Shown: one piece after another, positions 9,547 to 20,430 of the stretch | Layout: every line of letters begins with the position of its first letter | Position numbering within the stretch: position 1 is the stretch's first letter | Origin: Oceanospirillaceae bacterium | GTDB lineage: Bacteria > Pseudomonadota > Gammaproteobacteria > Pseudomonadales > Balneatricaceae | Reading direction: 5' to 3' | DNA: 33,432 nucleotides | Assembly: GCA_024640955.1 (NCBI GenBank) | Contig: JAHEDZ010000028.1 | Location: 1 to 33,432 of the forward strand | The notes under the pieces: generated by a model | Databases searched by the model: none | The model's input: only the letters and a program-made list of their open reading frames with translations | What the model was told of the DNA's origin: nothing | Translations under genes and position numbers: made by a program

Positions 9547-11628
9547 TTAAACCTGTGCGTATTGCTCTGCGTCACTAATCCAGCGGCGGCCTAGTGCGAC
9601 GGCTTGGATCGACTCGCTACTGATATGAACGGCACACTGGTGCACCGCCTCCATCAGGTCCGCATCGCGCTGCAGATCAGCGATTCTAAACTGCATCATG
9701 CCGGTCTGGCGGGTGCCCAGCACCTCTCCCGGACCGCGGAGCTCGAGGTCGCGCTCAGCAATGCGGAAACCGTCAGTGGTCTCCCGCATCACCGCTATCC
9801 GCTCGCGCCCCTGCCGCGATAGCGGTGCATGATACATCAGAACGCAGAAAGACTCTTGTGATCCACGTCCGACTCGACCACGCAACTGATGCAGCTGCGA
9901 CAACCCCAAACGCTCCGGGTTCTCAATAATCATCAAACTCGAGTTGGGCACATCCACGCCGACCTCAATGACCGTTGTCGCAACCAACAGATCCAACTCA
10001 TGCGCTTTGAAACTCGCCATGATTTCTGCCTTCTCCGCCGGCTTCAAACGCCCATGTATCAGGCCGATACGCAGCTCCGGCAGGAACTCAGCAAGTTCGG
10101 TTGCCGTGGTCTCAGCCGCCTGACACTGCAGAGCTTCAGACTCTTCAATAAGGGTGCAGACCCAATAGGCCTGTTTACCCTGTGAGCAGCCCTGGCGCAC
10201 CCGTTCAATGACCTCGGCCCGACGCGAATCATCGATCGCCAGAGTCTTAACCGGCGTACGCCCCGGTGGTAACTCATCAATAATGGAGCAGTCGAGGTCA
10301 GCATAGGCGCTCATCGCTAGGGTTCGCGGTATCGGCGTCGCCGTCATAATCAGTTGGTGCGGCAAAGTGCCGTCTTTGCGCCCCTTTTCACGCAGACTCA
10401 GGCGCTGATCCACGCCAAAGCGGTGCTGCTCATCAATCACCACCACCGCGAGATCGTTAAAGTGCACGTCGTCCTGAAACAGCGCATGGGTACCGACAAT
10501 GATCTGCCCCTCACCGCTCTCGATCTCCTCGAGTACTGCTGCACGCGCCTTACCCTTCACCTTACCTGCTAGCCAGCACACCTTGAGCCCCATGGGTTCA
10601 AGCCAACCTTTGAAGTTGATGTAGTGCTGTTCTGCAAGGATTTCGGTAGGCGCCATCACTGCGGCCTGCCTGCCATTCTCAATCGATTGCAAGGCCGCCA
10701 GCACAGCTATCATCGTCTTACCCGAGCCCACATCACCCTGAATCAGGCGCAGCATCGGCTGCTCTGAGTTCATATCCCGGGCAACCTCGCGCGCAACCCG
10801 CAGCTGCGCGCCGGTCAGTTGAAACGGTAATTGATCTAAAAAGGGGCGACTGAGACGTCCGGTCGCTTTCAGTGGCGGGGCACCATAACGCTGAATCTTG
10901 GTGCGCGCCTGGCGCAAGGTCAGGTTATGCGCCAGCAGCTCTTCAAACGCCAAGCGGCGCTGGGCAGGGTGCGTTCCGGCCAATAGCGCCTGTTGGTCAG
11001 CCTCTACCGGTGGTTTGTGTAGATAGTGAATCGCATCCGTCAGCGCCGGATAGTTACGCCGTTTCAACTCACCCTCAGGTACCAGCTCCTCAAGTGGCTG
11101 GCTCCCGAGCATCTCTAAAGCCTGCAAAATCAGACTTCGCAGCCGGCTCTGTGTGACACCCTCTGTTAACGGATAGATTGGGGTGAGAGCCTGCTCTAGC
11201 GGCTCCTCTTTACCCGCTTTTAGTACTCGATACTCGGGGTGCACCATCTCCAAGCCGGCCGGGCCTGGACGTACCTCACCAAAGCAGCGCACGCGCGCAC
11301 CTTTAGCGAGCTGATTCTTCTGTGCCGCATTGAAGTGGAAAAATCTGAGTGTCAGTAAACCGGTACCATCATGCAGTCGGCACAGCAGTGCACGACGGCG
11401 TCCCATCTGAATATCGCAGAGCTGTACCTCACCCTCTACCACCGCCTCTATAGATGGCATCAAACCGCCCATGGCAGAGAGGCGCGTGCGATCCTGATAG
11501 CGAGCAGGGAGGTGGAAAAACAGATCCTGCAGTTGGCTGATGCCGAGTCGCTGCAGTTTGAGTGCGAGCGCCGTGCCGACCCCTTTCAGATCGGTTACCG
11601 GGCGCTCAGCAGTAGCTGTAAGGGGCAT
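9547..11628 (-). CDS. recG: ATP-dependent DNA helicase RecG
   Basis: Branch-migrating helicase that reverses stalled forks and processes Holliday junctions and D-loops. The 693-residue protein has the N-terminal wedge/OB domain (about 1-250, beginning with LKGVGTALALKLQRLG), Walker A QGDVGSGKTMIA, the box VVIDEQHRFGV, MTATPIPRTLA, and helicase motif VI QLRGRVGRG. The C-terminal RecG-specific segment around RDLELRGPGEVLGTRQTG is present. It begins 10 bases after the oxyR stop; oxyR-recG adjacency is also found in Pseudomonas. Confidence 0.97.
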   Translation of the reverse strand: MPLTATAERPVTDLKGVGTALALKLQRLGISQLQDLFFHLPARYQDRTRLSAMGGLMPSIEAVVEGEVQLCDIQMGRRRALLCRLHDGTGLLTLRFFHFNAAQKNQLAKGARVRCFGEVRPGPAGLEMVHPEYRVLKAGKEEPLEQALTPIYPLTEGVTQSRLRSLILQALEMLGSQPLEELVPEGELKRRNYPALTDAIHYLHKPPVEADQQALLAGTHPAQRRLAFEELLAHNLTLRQARTKIQRYGAPPLKATGRLSRPFLDQLPFQLTGAQLRVAREVARDMNSEQPMLRLIQGDVGSGKTMIAVLAALQSIENGRQAAVMAPTEILAEQHYINFKGWLEPMGLKVCWLAGKVKGKARAAVLEEIESGEGQIIVGTHALFQDDVHFNDLAVVVIDEQHRFGVDQRLSLREKGRKDGTLPHQLIMTATPIPRTLAMSAYADLDCSIIDELPPGRTPVKTLAIDDSRRAEVIERVRQGCSQGKQAYWVCTLIEESEALQCQAAETTATELAEFLPELRIGLIHGRLKPAEKAEIMASFKAHELDLLVATTVIEVGVDVPNSSLMIIENPERLGLSQLHQLRGRVGRGSQESFCVLMYHAPLSRQGRERIAVMRETTDGFRIAERDLELRGPGEVLGTRQTGMMQFRIADLQRDADLMEAVHQCAVHISSESIQAVALGRRWISDAEQYAQV

Positions 11629-11638
11629 GAGTCTGGTG

Positions 11639-12538
11639 TTAATCGGATCCGTGACACTTGATTATGGCGTTCACCAAAGCGTCTATCGCCTGGGGACGCG
11701 GAAAGCTAGCTCGCCAACCTAGGGCTACTGTACGCTGTGGTTGTGGCGGTTTAAAGGGTAAAACTTCAACCATACCTTGAGTTGGGTGCCCCTCAATCGC
11801 CGATCTCGGCAGTACCGACGTACCCAAACCCGAGGCAACCATCATACGTATGGTCTCTAGGGAACTCCCCTCAGTAACTCGCTGCTGATCATGGAAAGAC
11901 TGGTTAATAGACGGGCATGCCTCCAGCACCTGATCACGAAAACAGTGCCCCTCACCCAGCAGCAGCAGGCTCAATTCATTCAGTTCCGTGCTATCCACCT
12001 GGCCTTTGGCCACCAACGGATGGTCTTTTGGTGTAATCAGGCTGAAGGTCTCGTCATACAGGGGGCGAGTCAGAACATCAGGTTCGTGGAACGGCAGCGC
12101 AATGATAATCGCATCCAGTTCGCCCTTACGCAGTTTATGACGCAGCGTCTCAGTAAAGTTCTCTTCAATATAGAGCGGCATCTGTGGTGCAATGCGCTGC
12201 ATCTCAGGGACTAGCTTGGGAAAGAGGTAGGGGCCGATGGTGTAGATTGCACCGACACGAATCGCACTGGCGAGCTGGTCTTTACCCTCTTTGGAGATCT
12301 CTTTGATCGCATCGGCCTGCTCAAGCACTTTCTGCGCCTGCTTAACCACACGCTCGCCAACCGGTGTAGCACGGACCGCGTTTTTACTGCGTTCAAACAG
12401 CGCCACACCCAACTCTTCCTCAAGCTTTTTCACCGCGATAGAGAGGGTGGGTTGACTCACAAAACAGCGCTCCGCCGCGTGGCCGAAGTGCTGCTCACGA
12501 GAGAGGGTAACGATATAGCGAAGTTCAGTAAGCGTCAT
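11639..12538 (-). CDS. oxyR: Peroxide-sensing LysR-type regulator OxyR
   Basis: Transcription factor activated by H2O2 through an intramolecular disulfide. The 299-residue protein has the LysR helix-turn-helix at about 1-60 (FGHAAERCFVSQPTLSIAVKKLE). Both redox cysteines fall at the E. coli positions: C199 in GEGHCFRDQ and C208 in LEACPS. This makes OxyR much more likely than another LysR protein. GAGG lies 7 bases before the ATG. It leads the oxyR-recG-DUF501 run and is divergent from the epimerase-like gene across a 73-base gap, where an autoregulatory site would be expected but is not obvious. Confidence 0.96.
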   Translation of the reverse strand: MTLTELRYIVTLSREQHFGHAAERCFVSQPTLSIAVKKLEEELGVALFERSKNAVRATPVGERVVKQAQKVLEQADAIKEISKEGKDQLASAIRVGAIYTIGPYLFPKLVPEMQRIAPQMPLYIEENFTETLRHKLRKGELDAIIIALPFHEPDVLTRPLYDETFSLITPKDHPLVAKGQVDSTELNELSLLLLGEGHCFRDQVLEACPSINQSFHDQQRVTEGSSLETIRMMVASGLGTSVLPRSAIEGHPTQGMVEVLPFKPPQPQRTVALGWRASFPRPQAIDALVNAIIKCHGSD

Positions 12539-12611
12539 GAGCTATCCTCTGCTACCCTAGCCAGAACTCTAGCCAAAACCTCAGTGTGAGTGACTAAAAG
12601 GAGTGGTTTCA

Positions 12612-14660
<2,049 letters not shown>

Positions 14661-14817
14661 ATGTGGACCGCTGGTTAAGGACTAACCAGCAATCAAGGAT
14701 TGATATTATTTGAGATTTTACGCGGCGATCAGGGTTACGCAGGATGCGGATAAGGCTGCAAGGATAAAGGAAGATCTCAACCGAGGGCTCACGACGGATC
14801 GAGGGCCCTTTCTTTGC
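14661..14817 (+). ncRNA. Candidate CsrA/RsmA-sequestering small RNA (CsrB/RsmY/RsmZ type)
   Basis: A non-coding stretch with eight GGA triplets in about 135 bases on the plus strand (14665, 14679, 14697, 14742, 14748, 14762, 14769, 14796). Three successive hairpins put AGGA in the loop: CTGGTTA-AGGAC-TAACCAG at 14671-14689 (7-bp perfect stem), ATCA-AGGAT-TGAT at 14692-14704, and CGC-AGGAT-GCG at 14738-14748. An unpaired AAGGATAAAGGAAG segment lies at about 14760-14772. A terminator hairpin, itself with GGA in its loop, closes the RNA. Hairpin-displayed AGGA is what CsrA/RsmA binds, and the length of about 155 bases is in the range of RsmY/RsmZ. The 5' end is not determined. It runs convergently into the hydrolase gene. 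Confidence 0.75.
14785..14815 (+). terminator. Rho-independent terminator of the candidate sRNA
   Basis: Stem GGGCTC (14785-14790) with GGGCCC (14803-14808), including one G-T pair, extended by an A-T pair; the 12-base loop contains GGA; then TTTCTTT. The T-run lies on the plus strand only, which fixes the RNA's direction. Confidence 0.7.
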
Positions 14818-14828
14818 CCGTAATAATA

Positions 14829-15719
14829 CTAAACCTCAAAACAATCCCAAACCCGCTTAGCTAAACCCTCTGGATCGTCCCAAGGCAACATATGCCCGGC
14901 TCCCGCCACAACCTCCAGCGCTATCGGGTGCTCAGACTCCTCCTTCACCTTCTGCGCATAGTCGATCGACAGCACTTCATCGCAGTCACCCTGGAGAATC
15001 GACAGACGGAACGGGAAAGCACGATCCAAAATGCCGCACTTATGGCTAAATAGGTTTGCCAGGGTCGCTAACGGATAGTCGAAAACGATACGCCGATCCT
15101 GATTGATCCACCGCCCTGCCGGGTGGCTGCCCAGAAGCGTCTCAAAATCGATAAAACTGCGCAGTGGCACACAGACACTCGGGAACCAGACTGCACTCAT
15201 TGATGTCCAGGACCAGCCTAGTGCATGTACCAAATCCGGAGGGAACTCACTGAGCAGCAAGGTACCGCATACCAGCGTATCAATTCGCTCATCGCGCTCC
15301 GCTAGTGCAAGTGCGCTAACTGCTCCAATAGAGTAGCCATAGGCGCCCCAGTGGCCGGTAAATCGCTGCTGAAGTTCATCTATCAGGCGACTGATCTGCT
15401 GCACGAATGGGATAACTTCGAATCGACCACGCGGGCCTGCGGAAAAACCATGTCCCGGGGGATCAATCGCAACCACATTAAAACCGCGGTTGTGCAGCGC
15501 ACTCAAGAGCTCAGCATAGAGTTCAACATAGGTACCTATACCGGGCAGGAAGACCAGCGTCGGGGCGTCGTGTGAACGCGGGTAGATCTCAACATGTAGC
15601 TGCTCTTCAAACAGCCAACACTCGCGCAGTTCGAGTAGTCCGGCAATCCCTAGCCCTTGACGCATACTGATCTGCAGGGCGTCGACGCTGGGTGGTAGCT
15701 GAAGCAGAACTTGAGTCAC
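14829..15719 (-). CDS. Alpha/beta hydrolase, monoacylglycerol-lipase-like
   Basis: Predicted serine hydrolase of about 296 residues. The triad is recognisable: nucleophile in GYSIGAVSAL, acid in LQGDCDEVLSID, and histidine in GAGHMLPWDDP. The oxyanion segment FLPGIGTYVELY and DPPGHGFSAGPRGR resemble the lysophospholipase/monoglyceride lipase group. Substrate is not predictable. The start is uncertain: GTG 15719 is placed just after the mutM stop codon, an in-frame TTG at 15767 would overlap mutM by 44 bases, and ATG 15665 is also possible. It closes a purT-mutM-hydrolase run on the minus strand. Confidence 0.82.
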   Translation of the reverse strand: MTQVLLQLPPSVDALQISMRQGLGIAGLLELRECWLFEEQLHVEIYPRSHDAPTLVFLPGIGTYVELYAELLSALHNRGFNVVAIDPPGHGFSAGPRGRFEVIPFVQQISRLIDELQQRFTGHWGAYGYSIGAVSALALAERDERIDTLVCGTLLLSEFPPDLVHALGWSWTSMSAVWFPSVCVPLRSFIDFETLLGSHPAGRWINQDRRIVFDYPLATLANLFSHKCGILDRAFPFRLSILQGDCDEVLSIDYAQKVKEESEHPIALEVVAGAGHMLPWDDPEGLAKRVWDCFEV

Positions 15720-15723
15720 AGGC

Positions 15724-16536
15724 TTACCGTTGGCAGTGGGTACAAAAGACCGTTGAGCGCTGTCCAAGACGAATCTCTTTCAACGCTTTAGAGCAGCTCT
15801 TACAAGGCTCACCCGCCCGGCCGTAGACAAGCAACTCCTGAGCGAAATAGCCCGGCTTACCATCAGAGGCGAGAAAGTCCCGCAGTGTGGTGCCGCCGCG
15901 TTTTATAGCATAGTCCAGAACCGCTTTAATCTCTTCTACTAGGCGTGCCAACCTCTGTTTAGAGACCTTCCCAGCAGCCCGCCGAGGGTCAATGCCTGCG
16001 CGAAACAGCGCTTCATTAGCGTAGATGTTGCCGACGCCGACAACCACATGCGCATTCATGATCAACAACTTGATCGCTTGCGAACGCCCCTTGCAGGCTT
16101 TAGCTAGATGCTCAACATCGAAGGCATCAGTGAGTGGCTCAGGCCCCAGAGAGGCTAAAAGTTTGTGGACCTCGCCCGATGGCTGCCAGAGCACGGCACC
16201 AAAGCGCCGAGGGTCCGTAAGACGAATCATCATGCCGGTTTCAAAAACTATATCGACGTGATCATGCTTCGCCGGCAGCGTCTCTTGAGGTAGCACCCGC
16301 AAGCTTCCGGACATGCCCAAATGGATCAGCAGGTCGCCAGCTTCAAAGTTAACTAGCACATACTTGCCGCGGCGTCTGACCGCGCGTACCTGCTCGCCAA
16401 CTAACAGCTCGGTTAGATTGGACGGCACAGCCCAACGCAGCATAGGTTGGCGCACGCGTACGTCACTGACCCGCTGCTGATCAATGTGCGGCTCTATCCC
16501 TCGGCGGGTCGTCTCAACCTCCGGTAATTCAGGCAC
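15724..16536 (-). CDS. mutM: Formamidopyrimidine-DNA glycosylase MutM (Fpg)
   Basis: Bifunctional glycosylase/AP lyase that excises 8-oxoguanine and ring-opened purines. The mature enzyme needs Pro2 as nucleophile, and the frame gives VPELPEVETTRRGIEP; this fixes the start at GTG 16536 even though the frame stays open for 28 codons upstream. Length 270 residues is the family norm. Also present: the catalytic lysine in RRGKYVLVNF, HLGMSGSLRV, the helix-two-turn-helix region around VVGVGNIYANEALFRAGIDP, and the C-terminal zinc finger CKSC...CTHC. It starts 4 bases after the purT stop; AAGGTG inside the purT end could serve as ribosome-binding site. Confidence 0.96.
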   Translation of the reverse strand: MPELPEVETTRRGIEPHIDQQRVSDVRVRQPMLRWAVPSNLTELLVGEQVRAVRRRGKYVLVNFEAGDLLIHLGMSGSLRVLPQETLPAKHDHVDIVFETGMMIRLTDPRRFGAVLWQPSGEVHKLLASLGPEPLTDAFDVEHLAKACKGRSQAIKLLIMNAHVVVGVGNIYANEALFRAGIDPRRAAGKVSKQRLARLVEEIKAVLDYAIKRGGTTLRDFLASDGKPGYFAQELLVYGRAGEPCKSCSKALKEIRLGQRSTVFCTHCQR

Positions 16537-16540
16537 GCTG

Positions 16541-17701
16541 CTAGTGCACCTTAACTTTAGAGGCGATCTCAGCTGCACGCGCACGTAGCTCGTCCATACT
16601 CTCCTCACCGGTACGGTCATAAGCCAGCGCTACCCCCATACGCCGGTATGGGCGTGTTGTTGGCTTACCGAAGATTTTCAGATCTGACTGCGGGTAGGCG
16701 CACGCCGCTTCGATTCCTGTAATACTGGGCGTCCCCTCTTGCGAGGCCAAAATTACAGCACTAACGCCTGGGTAACGCTGCTCAATGGCCGGGATCGGTA
16801 GCCCCAATAGCGCGCGGGCATGGAGTTCGAACTCGTTGAAGTTCTGTGTACCTGCCAGCGTCACCATACCAGTATCATGCGGGCGCGGACTCAGTTCAGA
16901 GAAGTAGACTGCGTCTTTTGAGATAAAGAACTCGATACCCCAAATACCGGCACCGCCCAGCGCTTCGGTTACCGTCTTAGCCATCTGATTACACTCCTCC
17001 AGCTGACTCGGCTCGACATAACAGGGCTGCCAGCTCTCCTGGTAGTCGCCACGCTCCTGACGATGGCCGATCGGCGAGCAGAAGAGTGTCTCGCCGCTCT
17101 TCTGCGTGACCGTCAATAGCGTGATCTCAAAATCAAAATCAATAAAGCCCTCAACGATCATCTCTTTCAAGTCACCGCGCGAACCTTCTAGCGCATACTC
17201 AAATGCATGACCCATATCGGCTTCACTCTTAACTACAGACTGCCCCTTACCCGAGCTCGACATTAGCGGTTTAACCACACAAGGGATACCCACTTTCGCA
17301 ACCGCCGCCTCGAACTCCTCATAGGTTGTCGCGTAGTCATAAGGTGCAGTACGAAGCCCCAGGTCCTTAGCCGCCAGATCACGGATAAGTTTGCGGTTCA
17401 TCGTAAAGTTAGCCGCTTTGGCGCTCGGTGTTACCTGAATCCCCTGAGCTTCGTAGTCGTAGAAACGATCGGTGCGGATGCTCTCAATTTCAGGGACGAT
17501 AATATCGGGCTGATGCTTGGCAACAGCGGCATCTAGGGCATCACCATCGAGCATTGAGAAGACTTCAAAGGTATCCGCCACCTGCATAGCCGGCGCCCCA
17601 TCGTAAGCGTCACAAGCGATCACATGATGCCCCAACCGCTGCAGTGCGATAACAACCTCTTTGCCCAGTTCACCCGAACCTAACATCATCACTTTTTTCA
17701 T
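16541..17701 (-). CDS. purT: Formate-dependent phosphoribosylglycinamide formyltransferase PurT
   Basis: ATP-grasp enzyme that converts GAR to formyl-GAR using formate and ATP, the folate-independent version of purine step three. The 386-residue protein shows the nucleotide-fold N-terminus [19 protein letters not shown], the ATP-grasp loop [16 protein letters not shown], the metal and ATP site [32 protein letters not shown], and a C-terminal [17 protein letters not shown]. This is close to the usual 392 residues. The preceding gap (17702-17848) is divergent with the cysteine-rich miniprotein gene. Confidence 0.96.
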   Translation of the reverse strand: MKKVMMLGSGELGKEVVIALQRLGHHVIACDAYDGAPAMQVADTFEVFSMLDGDALDAAVAKHQPDIIVPEIESIRTDRFYDYEAQGIQVTPSAKAANFTMNRKLIRDLAAKDLGLRTAPYDYATTYEEFEAAVAKVGIPCVVKPLMSSSGKGQSVVKSEADMGHAFEYALEGSRGDLKEMIVEGFIDFDFEITLLTVTQKSGETLFCSPIGHRQERGDYQESWQPCYVEPSQLEECNQMAKTVTEALGGAGIWGIEFFISKDAVYFSELSPRPHDTGMVTLAGTQNFNEFELHARALLGLPIPAIEQRYPGVSAVILASQEGTPSITGIEAACAYPQSDLKIFGKPTTRPYRRMGVALAYDRTGEESMDELRARAAEIASKVKVH

Positions 17702-17848
17702 CTGACGGCACCTATGAGTCCAAATTTAATAGTCAAATTCTACCTCTTTTCGATAGGAGTCCCACCCCACCTAGGAACCATATTACGAAAAGGTTTAAAC
17801 TGAGTGAGCGATCAACGCTTACGAACAACGGTAAAGAGGAGCAACTTC

Positions 17849-18043
17849 ATGGCAACGTACGAATGTAAGGTCTGTGGCATGTCTGTCAACGCAACTTGCG
17901 GCCACTGTGACGCACCACTAGAAAACGGCAGTCTGAAACTCGAGGATGGCGGCGAAGTGCAAATCTCAAGCTGTCCAAACGGCCACGGCAAGATCAAATC
18001 ACCGATGTGCTGCGGTCAGGATATGAGCTGTTCTGTCGACTAG
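17849..18043 (+). CDS. Cysteine-rich small zinc-ribbon-like protein, function unknown
   Basis: Miniprotein of 64 residues with eight cysteines: C6 and C9 in CKVC, C17 and C20 in CGHC, C42 in SCPNGHG, C54 and C55 in MCCGQDM, and C61. The first two CXXC pairs are spaced as in a short zinc ribbon. The CPNGHGKIKSPMCC half resembles tails of uncharacterised small metal-binding proteins, but I do not recognise a named family. ATG 17849 has GAGGAG seven bases upstream; an in-frame GTG at 17804 would add 15 residues without such a site. It ends 2 bases from the convergent EamA gene and is divergent from purT. Confidence 0.78.
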   Translation: MATYECKVCGMSVNATCGHCDAPLENGSLKLEDGGEVQISSCPNGHGKIKSPMCCGQDMSCSVD

Positions 18044-18045
18044 CA

Positions 18046-18933
18046 TTAGACCTTCGCGGTTATCGCCCGTTGGGTTTGATAGACACCCATCACGGTAACC
18101 GCAATACCCGCCAGTGCCAGCATCGACAACTGCTCATCGAAGAGCAGCCAGGCTTCAACCGTCGTTGCCATAGGTACCAGGTAGAAGTAGCTAGCCACCT
18201 TAGCTGACTCGCCTTCACGAATCATAAGCAGCAGTAGCAAAATAGCGCTGACTGAAAGACCAAACACCAACCAGGCTAATGCGCTTATTAGGTTGGGATC
18301 CCAAATGATCTCACGGGTTTCAAAACTGAAGGTCAGCAGCCCCATCCAGATCGCCGTAGCCACATACTGTACAAAGGACGCAGTTAGTAGATTGACCCCT
18401 GTGCCAAAGCGTTTTTGGTATAGGGTGCCAATGGTTATACTGAAGAGCGCCACCAGGGCGGCGACTAGAGCCCCTGGATGTACTTCAAACTGATGCTCAA
18501 ACACCCCCGAACCAAGTACGACAATCACGCCAACCAGTCCCAGCCATAGACCGATCCAACCGCGCTGACTGAGTGACTGACCCAAAAAGTACTTTGATAG
18601 AAATGCTGTCAGCAAAGGCTGCAGACCGACGATAATCGCGGCTACGCCGGCAGGCAGGTCCAATTTAATCGCAGCAAAGACCCCCCCAAGATAACCGGCA
18701 TGGATAAGGCTGCCCGTCACCATCTGGTGACCGCTCTGCCTCAAAGTCGGCCATTGCGCTTTGAACCACAAAATTAAGCCGAGAAAGGCTAGCAGTGTTA
18801 GCAGCATCCGAATGAATAGAAAGTTAAACGGCTCAATGTAGGGCAAACCCCAACGGGCACCGATGAAGCCGGTACTCCACAATCCAACAAAGAGAAAGGG
18901 AACTGCGCGGGTGAAATTTTGGGAGAAGTGCAT
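18046..18933 (-). CDS. EamA/DMT-superfamily transporter
   Basis: Inner-membrane drug/metabolite transporter-like protein of 295 residues with about ten hydrophobic helices in two repeated EamA halves. Family landmarks include LWSTGFIGARWGLPYIEPFNFLFIRM at the N-terminus, LPAGVAAIIVGLQPLLTAFLSKYFLGQ at the end of half one, and VPMATTVEAWLLFDEQLSMLALAGIAVTVMGVY at the end of half two. Substrate unknown. It lies beyond the rpmG terminator and so probably has its own promoter or depends on read-through. Confidence 0.9.
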   Translation of the reverse strand: MHFSQNFTRAVPFLFVGLWSTGFIGARWGLPYIEPFNFLFIRMLLTLLAFLGLILWFKAQWPTLRQSGHQMVTGSLIHAGYLGGVFAAIKLDLPAGVAAIIVGLQPLLTAFLSKYFLGQSLSQRGWIGLWLGLVGVIVVLGSGVFEHQFEVHPGALVAALVALFSITIGTLYQKRFGTGVNLLTASFVQYVATAIWMGLLTFSFETREIIWDPNLISALAWLVFGLSVSAILLLLLMIREGESAKVASYFYLVPMATTVEAWLLFDEQLSMLALAGIAVTVMGVYQTQRAITAKV

Positions 18934-18953
18934 TTCAGAGAGCCTTAAAAACG

Positions 18954-18990
18954 AAGAACCCGCAGCCAGACTATCTGAGTGCGGGTTCTT
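18954..18990 (-). terminator. Rho-independent terminator of rpmB-rpmG
   Basis: A perfect 11-bp stem, AAGAACCCGCA and its complement, at 18954-18964 and 18980-18990 with a 15-base loop. On the minus strand it is followed by CGTTTTTAAG. It begins 16 bases after the rpmG stop. Confidence 0.88.
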
Positions 18991-19006
18991 TTAGAAGCAA
19001 AATCAA

Positions 19007-19174
19007 TTACTTGATCTTAGCTTCCTTGTAGATAACGTGCTTGCGTACAACAGGATCGTATTTCTTGAATTCGAACTTGTCTGGAGTGTTACGCTTGTTC
19101 TTATCTGTGGTATAGAAGTGACCTGTACCAGCAGAAGAAACCAGTCGGATCTTTTCGCGTGCGCCTTTAGCCAT
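19007..19174 (-). CDS. rpmG: 50S ribosomal protein L33
   Basis: Small ribosomal protein of 55 residues starting [21 protein letters not shown], with [20 protein letters not shown] and the tail YKEAKIK. It lacks the CXXC pairs of zinc-binding L33 forms, so it is the C-minus type. Start ATG 19174 has AGGAG about 8 bases upstream. It lies 17 bases after rpmB in the conserved rpmB-rpmG operon and is followed by a strong terminator. Confidence 0.96.
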   Translation of the reverse strand: MAKGAREKIRLVSSAGTGHFYTTDKNKRNTPDKFEFKKYDPVVRKHVIYKEAKIK

Positions 19175-19191
19175 GATCTAGCTCCTTATGC

Positions 19192-19428
19192 TTAAACTTT
19201 GTTGCCGCTTGCACGAACGTCAACGAGAACGGAGTCGATGCCTTTCTTGTCGATGATGCGCATACCTTTCGAAGAGACGCGCAGACGTACAAATTTGTTT
19301 TCACTCTCTACCCAAAAGCGGTGCCAGTGCAGGTTTGGCAGGAAGCGACGACGTGTTTTGCGCTGTGAGTGGGAAACGTTGTTTCCTGTTACTGGGCGCT
19401 TACCAGTAACCATACATACTCGAGACAT
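19192..19428 (-). CDS. rpmB: 50S ribosomal protein L28
   Basis: Protein of 78 residues, the normal gammaproteobacterial length: [21 protein letters not shown], then [21 protein letters not shown] and [13 protein letters not shown] lies seven bases before the ATG. The 227-base gap to radC (19429-19655) should hold the promoter. A TTGACC box reading on the minus strand at 19648-19643 is the best -35 candidate, with only a poor -10 16 bases further on; a 6-bp inverted repeat ACCACT/AGTGGT lies between them. Confidence 0.97.
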   Translation of the reverse strand: MSRVCMVTGKRPVTGNNVSHSQRKTRRRFLPNLHWHRFWVESENKFVRLRVSSKGMRIIDKKGIDSVLVDVRASGNKV

Positions 19429-19655
19429 TTTAAAACCTCAGTTAATAATGTTTTCTTAACCCTGTCAGATCTTTATTGGCTGCAGATTCCCCGTTTAACC
19501 GGAAAAAAACCACGTTGCAGCCTCAGGCGGAGCGTCCGAAAACGAGACAAAAATCCCGTACCAGTGAGACAGAGGCGCGCAATGATACACAACAGCCCCT
19601 GTATACGCCACTATTTTGTGCAAATAATCACCACTATTCAGTGGTCAAAGCGGTT

Positions 19656-20330
19656 TCAAAGCCACCCCCGCTCGGCAAACGAGACGGTTACACCCGCGCC
19701 CAGCACCAAGTGATCCAGGGTGCGAATATCCACAAGTGCCAGAGCCTGCTGAATGCGTTCAGTGATTTGACGATCCGCCAGAGAGGGCTCAGCAACACCC
19801 GAAGGGTGGTTGTGCGCCAAGATCACAGCCGCTGCCCCGTGCTGCAGAGCAGCCCGCACCACTTCACGCGGGTAGACCGCAGCAGCATTGAGCGTACCGC
19901 TAAAGAGCACCTCCCAGTGCAAGACGCGATGCTGAGTATCCAAAAAGAGTACACCGAAGTGCTCACGCGGGGAGCGCGCTAGCTGGAGTTGCAGGAACTG
20001 CTCTACCTGCTCTGGATTGGTGAGCGCGCTTCCCCGCAATAGCGGCTGACTGATTACCCGTCGCCCGAGCTCCAGCGCCGCCTGCAGCAGCACATAGCGG
20101 GCACTGCCGGCGCCATTGAGATCGCAGAAGCTTTTATATTCGAGCGCCAACAGCCCGGCGAGATCTTGATGACTGCTCAACCAGCTGCGCGCCAACTCAA
20201 CAGCATTCTGCCCCGGCAACCCCTGCCCGATAAAGAGCGCCAGCAGCTCGGCATCGCTGAGTGCTGCGGCGCCCTTTGCCAGCAGCCTCTCCCGTGGCCG
20301 TTCGGCGGCCGGCCAGTTCTGAATCTTCAT
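19656..20330 (-). CDS. radC: RadC/YicR family JAMM-motif protein
   Basis: A 224-residue RadC-family protein. The JAMM metal site is HNHPSG with histidines at 173 and 175 and the aspartate at 186 (SLADRQITE). The N-terminal helix-hairpin-helix region starts WPAAERPRERLLAKGAAALSDAELLALF. The historic role in repair is not supported experimentally in E. coli, and the biochemical function is unsettled. GGAGGT sits 6 bases before the ATG. It is divergent from coaBC, as in many gammaproteobacteria, across a 100-base shared promoter region. Confidence 0.95.
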   Translation of the reverse strand: MKIQNWPAAERPRERLLAKGAAALSDAELLALFIGQGLPGQNAVELARSWLSSHQDLAGLLALEYKSFCDLNGAGSARYVLLQAALELGRRVISQPLLRGSALTNPEQVEQFLQLQLARSPREHFGVLFLDTQHRVLHWEVLFSGTLNAAAVYPREVVRAALQHGAAAVILAHNHPSGVAEPSLADRQITERIQQALALVDIRTLDHLVLGAGVTVSFAERGWL

Positions 20331-20430
20331 CTTTGCACCTCCTTGTGCACGCTTCTAGATTGCTTGGTTTTCAGTATAGGTGCTATTCTCCACTTCCTAA
20401 CCAATTCAGCTATGACTGGGCTTTCGGGGT

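Noticed and set aside
12539-12611. OxyR operator in the gap between oxyR and the epimerase-like gene
   Set aside because: No ATAG-N7-CTAT type array is visible; the CTAGCCA direct repeats are too short to support a call.
16537-16620. N-terminal extension of the mutM frame
   Set aside because: MutM requires proline directly after the initiator residue, so initiation must be at GTG 16536; the extension overlaps purT.
19476-19982. A 168-codon plus-strand frame
   Set aside because: It runs antisense through the 3' third of radC, has low-complexity charged content and no ribosome-binding site.
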